From NCBI GenBank assembly GCA_030248215.1, contig JASANG010001152.1:38495-102494 (forward strand): a DNA stretch of 64,000 nucleotides. Direction: 5' to 3'. The DNA comes from Enoplolaimus lenunculus (taxonomy: Eukaryota > Nematoda > Enoplea > Enoplida > Thoracostomopsidae). Shown here piece by piece: positions 58,262-64,000 of the stretch (its first letter is position 1; every line of letters starts with the position of its first letter). The notes under the pieces are model-generated. The model saw nothing but the letters and a program-made list of their open reading frames with translations, was not told where the DNA came from and made no database searches. A program made the translations under genes and the position numbers.

Positions 58262-58617
58262 CGGCAACAGTTTTATATACTTAATTTTAAGCATATTTTT
58301 ATTAATTATATGTAAATTGTCACGGCAACAGTCTTATATACGTAAATTTAAGCATATTTTTATTAACTATATTTAAATTTTTACAGCAACAGTCTTATAT
58401 ACTTAATTTTAAGCATATTTTTATTAATTATATTTAAATGTTTACGGAAACAGTTTTATATACTTAATTATAACCATATTTTTATTAATTATGTTTAAAT
58501 TTTTACGGAAACAGTTTTATATACTTAATTATAAGCATATTTTTATTAATTATATTTAAATTTTTACGGCAACAGTTTTATATACTTAATTTTAAGCATA
58601 TTTTTATTAATTATAGT
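58262..58617 (+). repeat. 61-bp tandem repeat, six copies, at the Polinton left end
   Basis: Six head-to-tail copies of a very AT-rich unit of about 61 bp, each with CAACAG(T/C)TTTATATACTTAA, then AAGCATATTTTTATTAATTA and a TTTAAATTTTTACGG tail. Copies start near 58263, 58323, 58384, 58445, 58506 and 58567 and differ at only a few positions, so the array is recent or homogenised. It lies where a Polinton terminal repeat is expected. Confidence 0.85.
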
Positions 58618-58646
58618 AGAGGAAAAATGGGGGTTCTGGCACACTT

Positions 58647-58700
58647 TTGCACTAGTTGGCACCATGCCAGCAAAAGTTGGCACAGTTCCAACTAGTGCAA
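58647..58700. repeat. 13-bp inverted repeat upstream of NADAR gene
   Basis: TTGCACTAGTTGG at 58647-58659 and its exact reverse complement at 58688-58700, separated by 28 nt that contain a further GTTGGCAC/GGCACC motif. It sits between the tandem array and the first promoter of the Polinton, so it may be a protein-binding site or part of the terminal structure. Confidence 0.7.
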
Positions 58701-58817
58701 TAATTTTGAAATGTCAAATTTTGGTTAATTTTGCGTATTGGGACAAGCAAGTTCCCCTTGCGTAAATTTTTAAAAGGTCAAATACGCTATAAAACAGTCT
58801 TCGTTTAAATGTACAAG

Positions 58818-58825
58818 TATAAAAG
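58818..58825 (+). promoter_or_regulatory. TATA box of the Polinton NADAR gene
   Basis: TATAAAAG, 64 nt before the ATG at 58882. The spacing is nearly the same as for three other genes of the element (see 60679, 61304, 62781). Confidence 0.6.
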
Positions 58826-58881
58826 GGCTGACATTCGTAACATCTATTCAGTTTTCAAATTTTTGTTTATTTAAACCACGC

Positions 58882-59665
58882 ATGGATTCATCAGAGCTCA
58901 AGTTAGCTAAACCACCCTTTGCACCACTGGAACGCTATGTCATCAGTGGTGATGACAACTCTACCGTGCTTGTGTTATTTAACAGCGGTTGGAGTTGTCT
59001 GTCAAATTTTCGGGCATCACCAATGAAAATCAATGGCGTGAAGTACCGAAGTGTGCAGCAGTACCTAGAAGCGCAAAAGGCATTGTTTATTGGGCGGGCT
59101 GATTTGTACAATGTAATAATACAAATGTTCTCTCCTAGAAAATGTTTCGATATAATGCAAACAGTAAAAGACGTTGTGCCTGAAGCATGGAACAAAAAAT
59201 TACCAACCTATTTAAAAGTTGCGCTGACAGCAAAATTTCAGCAGCATGCCGAGATGCGAAAAACGTTGTTAGACACCAATCAGGTGCTACTAGTGTTCGC
59301 AACCTCTTTCGACGATTATCTTGGCAACGGATTAGATATGATGGATCCGCAATCTGCGTTTCCGAAAAAAGTAAGTAAAATTTACACAAAGCGGATTATC
59401 AAAAATGCAAAAAACTTGCTGCGCGCGCCTGTATGTGTTGCTGTAAATTCATTGTTTGCATGAACGCAATTCCCTGATTTACTAATGTTAACGTTTGTTT
59501 CAGTATCCTGGGCACAATCTGCTTGGTGTGCTTCTAATGGAACTACGAGAGCAATTTGTGAAAAAGACAGTCAAGGTCGAAGATGACAAATCTGTCAGAC
59601 CAGAACAAGCTGAGTTGCCATCAGATTCAGAATTCGTTACAAACTCATTGCTTTTAATATGTTAA
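58882..59665 (+). CDS. NADAR-domain (YbiA-like) protein carried by the Polinton
   Basis: Predicted soluble protein of about 217 residues in two segments separated by a probable GT-AG intron of about 130 nt. The NADAR fold is read from GWSCLSNFRASPMKINGVKY, SVQQYLEAQKALFIG, LTAKFQQHAEMRKTLLDT, DDYLGNGLD and, in the second segment, HNLLGVLLMELREQF. These follow the E. coli YbiA order (PLSNF, EHYYQAQK, AKF, LLATG, GIGLDG, LLGxLLMxxR). A short acidic tail follows. NADAR proteins are N-glycosidases acting on ADP-ribose-linked or riboflavin-pathway substrates, and some reverse ADP-ribosylation of guanine in DNA (family knowledge). A role here, such as countering an ADP-ribosylating defence, is inference. 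It lies between the element's terminal repeats and its integrase, so it is cargo rather than host DNA. Confidence 0.85.
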
Positions 59666-59668
59666 TTA

Positions 59669-60643
59669 TTGTGCTTAATACAAATGAAAGTTTCGAATAA
59701 ATTAAACTGTATACTTGAGTCTATTTATTACAATCCTAGTTTGCCAGCATCGTTCACGAACGCGAACAAGCTCTGGCTAGCCGCACGAAAGCAGTTACCG
59801 TTGCTTAAATTTTCTCAAGTAAAACATTGGCTAGCAGCGCAAGTTGTGCATCAGTTGCACAAAAGAAAATCTCGTCGCCATGCCACTACAACGATTAAAG
59901 TTGAGCGACATAATCAACAATGGGATATAGACTTGATGTTTGTTCGAAAAGCTAAGCGTTCCAATAAAAATTACCAGTATATCTTAATTACAATAGATCT
60001 TTTCAGTAGAAAAGCTTTCGTTGAACCGTTAAAAAATAAGTATTCTAAAACTGTTGCCGATGCTTTCGTAACGATACTAAAGCGTTCGGCCGACGTTCCT
60101 AAAGTTATTCGCTCAGACTACGGAACAGAATTCAAAGGCACATTTGAAGCGCTTCTAAAGTCACGTGACATCAAACATTTCTGGGCTAACAATGCATACA
60201 AAGCTAATTATGCAGAGCGCTTTATTAGAACTTTACGCGGCAAAATTTTAAAGTGTCTAACTCACACCAATAAACTGCGTTATATTGATGCTCTGCAAAA
60301 ACTAGTTCAATCATACAACGACACGGTGCACCGCAGCATAGGAACAACGCCTAACGAAGCTGGTAAATGTAAGCTTCCTAAAATTACGCCTAGTAAAACT
60401 GTACATAACACCAAACCTAAGTTTGTCTTCGAGTTGGGAGATTATGTAAGAATTGCTTTGGGCAAAGGTACATTCAACAAATCAACAGAACAGTCCTGGA
60501 CTGATGAATTGTATGAAGTTGTGCAACGCCGAATGGGATATCCGCCAACCTACAGACTGCAGGATATGCTCGGAGAACCTCTTACAGGTGCTTATTATGC
60601 CGCTGAGCTACAAAAGGTTCCAAGTGTCGTCAAAACAAAATAA
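59669..60643 (+). CDS. Polinton integrase (retroviral-type, DDE)
   Basis: 324 residues. The rve catalytic core spans about 85-225, with the acidic residues of the triad in WDIDLMFV, RSDYGTEF and NYAERFIRTLRGK, plus the typical YNDTVHRSIGTTPNEA after the core. The C-terminal part (FELGDYVRIALGKGTF, YRLQDMLGEPLTGAYYAAEL) resembles the small DNA-binding barrel seen at the end of Polinton integrases. It inserts the element's DNA, typically with a short target duplication. Starts 4 nt after the NADAR stop. Confidence 0.95.
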   Translation: MCLIQMKVSNKLNCILESIYYNPSLPASFTNANKLWLAARKQLPLLKFSQVKHWLAAQVVHQLHKRKSRRHATTTIKVERHNQQWDIDLMFVRKAKRSNKNYQYILITIDLFSRKAFVEPLKNKYSKTVADAFVTILKRSADVPKVIRSDYGTEFKGTFEALLKSRDIKHFWANNAYKANYAERFIRTLRGKILKCLTHTNKLRYIDALQKLVQSYNDTVHRSIGTTPNEAGKCKLPKITPSKTVHNTKPKFVFELGDYVRIALGKGTFNKSTEQSWTDELYEVVQRRMGYPPTYRLQDMLGEPLTGAYYAAELQKVPSVVKTK

Positions 60644-60678
60644 TGTTTGCGTGTGTCAGCTTGTGATTAACGTAAACC

Positions 60679-60686
60679 TATAAAAG
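60679..60686 (+). promoter_or_regulatory. TATA box before the Cys/His-rich Polinton gene
   Basis: TATAAAAG, 63 nt before the ATG at 60742, just downstream of the integrase stop. Confidence 0.6.
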
Positions 60687-60741
60687 GTGGCGACCATGCG
60701 CAAAACCATCATTTTATTGTTTTCTGGAAAACAAACTGTGT

Positions 60742-61290
60742 GTGTATTTATCAACTAATGAAATGGCTTGTGGCAGCAATTTTCAACAGTTACGTTTTTC
60801 GGACCAGGAAATTTTAACTGAAATACAACGACTTATGTATGCAAATTGTTGGGGCTGCAGTAGCGACAACCCAATGGTGCGTCGTTACGGTTCCGCACAC
60901 CAGAACGGATGCGAAATGGACAAGCGGGACGTGATCGACTTGTTCTTTCACGAGGCGGTCGTCAACTTGTACTACAAAGTGTGCATGAACATAAATCCGC
61001 ACGTTCGTCGCATTACAATCAAGCGATTGAAGAAACTGTGGCGCGACGGCGTTACAGACAGCGAAGACACAGATATCGAAGATGACGATGATCGAAATGA
61101 CAGCTGCTGCAAACACAATGAAAAGAAAGGTGCGAAATCCAACAACAAAGGCAACAACAACAGCAACAACAACAAGAACAATAACAACAACACCAACGGT
61201 GAAAATATTATCACTGACGATGGCGACGCGACTGTTGAAAAGGAAGAAGACGAGCTGATGATTTCTGAAATTGTTACACTTAAAAAATAG
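60742..61290 (+). CDS. Polinton small Cys/His-rich protein of unknown function
   Basis: 182 residues, not assigned to a named family. The N-terminal half has NCWGCSSDNP, SAHQNGCEM and further Cys/His, a spacing that suggests one zinc-binding site. I recall similar CxGC-HP-HxC patterns in unnamed Polinton and adintovirus proteins but cannot verify this. A helix with HVRRITIKRLKKLW is followed by an acidic stretch (SEDTDIEDDD), an Asn/Lys low-complexity tract (AAC-type codon repeats, about 61140-61200) and a Glu/Asp-rich tail. A second ATG at 60763 (MACGSN) could be the real start. Likely an accessory or virion-associated protein; function open. Confidence 0.6.
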   Translation: MYLSTNEMACGSNFQQLRFSDQEILTEIQRLMYANCWGCSSDNPMVRRYGSAHQNGCEMDKRDVIDLFFHEAVVNLYYKVCMNINPHVRRITIKRLKKLWRDGVTDSEDTDIEDDDDRNDSCCKHNEKKGAKSNNKGNNNSNNNKNNNNNTNGENIITDDGDATVEKEEDELMISEIVTLKK

Positions 61291-61303
61291 ACTGGGCAAA
61301 GAG

Positions 61304-61311
61304 TATATATA
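61304..61311 (+). promoter_or_regulatory. TATA box before the minor capsid gene
   Basis: TATATATA, 68 nt before the ATG at 61372, in the short gap after the preceding stop codon. Confidence 0.5.
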
Positions 61312-61371
61312 TGCACATTGCATTTATGATCGAATGTATTTTTAATTGTTGCTTGGTTATTTTAATAAATT

Positions 61372-62181
61372 ATGCAGCATTACGACACCGATAGCTTTTA
61401 TGTTACTTTGCTAAGCAACACCTCATCTGCTGAATATCCAAACAACACGCACAGCTGTTTTAGCAATAGATTAGTCACACCGTTACATTTAGACAGAACT
61501 CGCTGGGAAGTTGGGCTTTGTGAGATAGTTTACCCAGAACACATTTTAAACATTTCACCAAAAACTAATAGCAACGACCACGCGATTGACGACAGCGACA
61601 ACTTTTACCCGTCACGTTATTCGTATAAGCACTTGATTGCGGGCGGCGATGTTGCATGGTTTCTAGAAACAATACCAGCAGCGCATTATGCTAACACGCA
61701 TACCCTGATCTCAAGTATTAATCGTAACATTTCAGAAAACGGGCGCAAAACTTTACAATTTAACTACGATCATAATGACGATAAAATTAAACTAAAACCA
61801 GTGCAAAAGGACAAACTGTCTTGGGTTGAATTTTCAAAAACGGATGCTCAATTGCTCGGCTTCGAACCAAACACAACCTACGTTGTGAAACCACTGGGAA
61901 TTACAGCCCCGTATCGTGTTGATTTAATGGCAGGAGTGTCAACACTGTTTGTCTACTCAGAACAACCATTACTACGAATAGTATCGCGAAACGATATCGT
62001 AAGACCAAAATCGGCAACTGTGCAAACAACACGAACTTTTTCGCGTCCCCACTATATGCCGCTTGAACGCAACTTGATCACAAGCATAAAATTATATATA
62101 AAAACGGAACGCAACGTGTACGTTCAATTTGAGAATTGTGGTTGCGTTATTGCAAAGTTACATTTTAGACGCACTAATTAA
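61372..62181 (+). CDS. Polinton probable minor capsid (penton-like) protein
   Basis: 269 residues. It opens with FYVTLLSNTSSAEYPNNT, then CFSNRLVTPLHLDRTRWEVG and GLCEIVYPEHILN. This pattern (FxVxLxSNxS-YPxNT-F-L-P-L-WEVGLAEIxYP) recurs in metazoan Polintons next to the major capsid gene. The rest is beta-rich and ends in YVQFENCGCVIAKLHF. The minor-capsid or penton assignment rests on this recalled pattern and on position two genes upstream of the major capsid gene; a spike or other virion protein is possible. Confidence 0.6.
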   Translation: MQHYDTDSFYVTLLSNTSSAEYPNNTHSCFSNRLVTPLHLDRTRWEVGLCEIVYPEHILNISPKTNSNDHAIDDSDNFYPSRYSYKHLIAGGDVAWFLETIPAAHYANTHTLISSINRNISENGRKTLQFNYDHNDDKIKLKPVQKDKLSWVEFSKTDAQLLGFEPNTTYVVKPLGITAPYRVDLMAGVSTLFVYSEQPLLRIVSRNDIVRPKSATVQTTRTFSRPHYMPLERNLITSIKLYIKTERNVYVQFENCGCVIAKLHFRRTN

Positions 62182-62184
62182 ACA

Positions 62185-62772
62185 ATGCGAATAATGACAC
62201 ACTTGCCGTTTGTGATTTCCCAACGCGGTTTTGGATTGGGTTCAGCATTTGCAACGCTAGCACGAGTGGCAATTCCTGCTGCTGCAAAATGCTTTGCGCC
62301 TCACGTTCTTCGGGGAGTTTCAGAAACGGTAGCATCTCAGAATCAAGCGAAACAACAACGCGACAACGAGGTACCACCTCAGCTAAACGTGCATTCTGCA
62401 TCGCAGCTGCAAAAACCAATAAGCGATAAGCCATCGCCGCAATTAAAAACCGACATAGCAGCTAGTGTTGGCAACGATCAGTGCCGTAGAGGAACCGAAA
62501 AACTAGCACGACGTATAGCGCAAAATATTGGAAAAAGCATTGCTGCAGACTTAACTGTTCACGCGCTCTACAACAACAATATTCAACGCGGCGGCGGTGG
62601 CCGTAACAAACAAAAATCGCGGCTTGCTGCGCAAGCCGATGCTCGCCGCGGCAATTTAAAATCATCGAAAGTTACAAAAGCAAAAAGGGCAAAATCTCGC
62701 AGCAGCAGCAAATCACGGCGTAGCGTTGGAAAACGGCGACGTCAAATTCTTGCATCAGATATCTTTGGCTAA
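62185..62772 (+). CDS. Polinton pX/pVI-like basic core protein
   Basis: 195 residues starting 4 nt after the previous stop. The N-terminal part has GFGLGSAFATLARVAIPAAA, a glycine/alanine amphipathic helix like those at the start of adenovirus pVI/pX-like and Polinton core proteins. The middle is Gln/Asn-rich. The C-terminal third is strongly basic with RGGGGRNKQK and SRSSSKSRRSVGKRRRQ, suited to DNA packaging in a capsid. Small basic genes of this kind stand directly before the major capsid gene in Polintons and adintoviruses. Confidence 0.7.
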   Translation: MRIMTHLPFVISQRGFGLGSAFATLARVAIPAAAKCFAPHVLRGVSETVASQNQAKQQRDNEVPPQLNVHSASQLQKPISDKPSPQLKTDIAASVGNDQCRRGTEKLARRIAQNIGKSIAADLTVHALYNNNIQRGGGGRNKQKSRLAAQADARRGNLKSSKVTKAKRAKSRSSSKSRRSVGKRRRQILASDIFG

Positions 62773-62780
62773 CTGAAACG

Positions 62781-62788
62781 TATATAAG
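62781..62788 (+). promoter_or_regulatory. TATA box before the major capsid gene
   Basis: TATATAAG, 64 nt before the ATG at 62845, in the 72-nt gap between the core-protein and capsid genes. Confidence 0.55.
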
Positions 62789-62844
62789 CAATTGTTAATT
62801 TACGTACACACATTTGTACAGTTACTGTTTTTGCTAAAAACACA

Positions 62845-64000
62845 ATGTCAACAAATAAACCGATAAAACTAACCAAACGCAAGAGAAAGCATATTGACGG
62901 CAGTGGTACGACTATCAGCAACAATACGTCGTCAGCGGCTGCATTCAAGAATGAATTAGACCTTTTTTCGGACAAACTGTTTCAAAATTCAATTATTGAC
63001 AGTACGTGGAGCGACATTCGCTCATCCAACACTGTCAACGATGTCACTGCAATCAACTTTTTTATTGCTGGCAACGAAGAAGAGTTTCTAGATCCAGTGT
63101 TTTACTTGAAAATCACAGCACGCATCATGTCTGCAAGTGGGAAACCACTACCTGCAGATTCAGAGGTTGCACTAGTTAATTTATTTGGACATGCAATGTT
63201 TAAGCGAATTGATGTTAAATTGCAAGACAAAATCATATCGACCTCGTCGGATAATTACGCCTACAGGGCGTACATTGAACGTCTTTTAAACTTTGGTGGA
63301 GAACCTAAACGAAATCAGCTTGCCGCTGAATGCTACTACAAAGATACTGCAGGACGAATCGATGCAATGGATTCAAAACAAAACAGTGGTTACGAAACTA
63401 GGCGATTGCTTGTGGCTGGAAGCCGAAAATTTGTAACGTTTGTGCGACTATCTACCGACCTGGCAACACAACCACGTCTAATGATCAACGGAACAGATTT
63501 GAACGTATCACTGCATCAAACACCGAACGCATTTCGATTAATGTACGCCACAACAACACAAGAACCAATCGTCGAACTGCACGACGTAACGCTATTTGTG
63601 CGTCGTGTGCGCCTTGCACCACCGATGGCGACTGCGATTGCAACTCAGCTACGAATTGAGCCAGCAAAATTTCCTATTTCGCGAGTTGTTGTCAAAGAAT
63701 TTCAAATATCTGCTGGACGTACGTTAATTAATCGGTAAAACATTTCACGAGGAGCGTTGCCGCGTTCAGTTGTTGTTGGCATGGTCGAAAGCGATGCATT
63801 GACAGGATCAAGCCTAAAATCACCGTTTAATTTTGTGTCAAAGCGAGCTAGCTTTATATGTTTGTATCCCGAAAGTGAAATGATTCCCGCTGTTCCGTTT
63901 GCACCTCGGTGGGAAGACAACGATGCAGTGCGTGAATACTTAAGTCTGTTGAGCGTAGCTGGAAATTTCGGTTCAGACTTTGACAACGGCATTTCTTACC
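62845..64000 (+). pseudogene. Polinton major capsid gene (fossil, runs off the window)
   Basis: Double jelly-roll major capsid family, the hexon-like coat protein of Polintons and adintoviruses. It starts with a basic tail (KPIKLTKRKRKH), then DLFSDKLFQNSIIDSTWSDI and INFFIAGNEEEFLDP, VNLFGHAMFKRIDVKL, and YAYRAYIERLLNFGGEPKR. The order LDP, LFxxIxVxLND, YxYxAYIExLLxY is typical of this capsid in animal Polintons. The gene is cut by the window edge. It looks broken, with about one break in the part seen, and otherwise little decayed, suggesting a young insertion. Confidence 0.8.

Larger units (their letters stand above)
58046..64000 (+). mobile_element. Polinton/Maverick, left part (virus-like fossil, continues past window)
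   Basis: A Polinton placed 3' of ESRP exon 18, probably in the terminal intron. Visible parts in order: AT-rich terminal zone with a 61-bp tandem array, NADAR gene, integrase, small Cys/His-rich protein, probable minor capsid, basic core protein, major capsid gene. All are on the + strand and tightly packed. Protease, ATPase and type-B DNA polymerase, usual in the family, would lie to the right. The exact left end was not found: it lies after the nested MITEs ending near 58045 and before the array at 58262, and no terminal inverted repeat can be checked without the other end. The visible part looks young and nearly whole, with about one break. Confidence 0.9.

Overview
The window is animal nuclear DNA, AT-rich, with spliced genes, standard GT-AG introns and a very heavy load of short inverted-repeat transposons. 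One host gene is recognisable: an orthologue of the epithelial splicing regulatory proteins (vertebrate ESRP1/ESRP2, fly fusilli). It lies on the + strand as 18 coding exons between 14214 and 57333. These join in frame to about 900 codons: an N-terminal domain, three complete RRMs and the first half of a fourth RRM-like domain. The last coding exon or exons lie right of the window. The phylum cannot be fixed from this sequence. TTAGGC-like tracts recall nematode telomeres, but here they ride inside dispersed transposons and are not evidence of taxonomy.

Layout: 1-14213 is 5' flank with no recognisable host gene. It holds a degenerate TTAGGC-like domain (about 1000-1650) and several MITEs, some nested. 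14214-21890 carries exons 1-8 (N-terminal domain and RRM1). 21891-47182 is one 25.3-kb intron filled with MITEs, a 1-kb Harbinger-like element, two tandem arrays and other inverted-repeat elements. 47183-57333 carries exons 9-18 (RRM2, RRM3, the alanine/proline/glycine-rich linker and the start of RRM4). After exon 18 come a nested pair of MITEs and then, from about 58.0-58.3 kb to the window edge, the left part of a Polinton/Maverick.

The Polinton is a virus-like fossil, young-looking and largely whole in the visible part. It carries in order: a 61-bp tandem-repeat block, a NADAR-domain (YbiA-like) gene, a retroviral-type integrase, a small Cys/His-rich protein, a probable minor capsid protein, a basic pX/pVI-like core protein and a major capsid gene that runs off the window. 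The NADAR cargo is the most unusual item: NADAR proteins are ADP-ribose-related N-glycosidases best known from bacteria, phages and giant viruses.

A second theme is that at least two unrelated MITE families (C and D below) both carry cores of TTAGGC-like repeats. Interstitial telomere-like DNA in this genome therefore appears to have been spread by transposition. At least ten repeat families were told apart by eye from terminal inverted repeats and target-site duplications (hAT-like 8 bp, Harbinger-like TAA, piggyBac-like TTAA, TA). Family letters A-N are local labels only.
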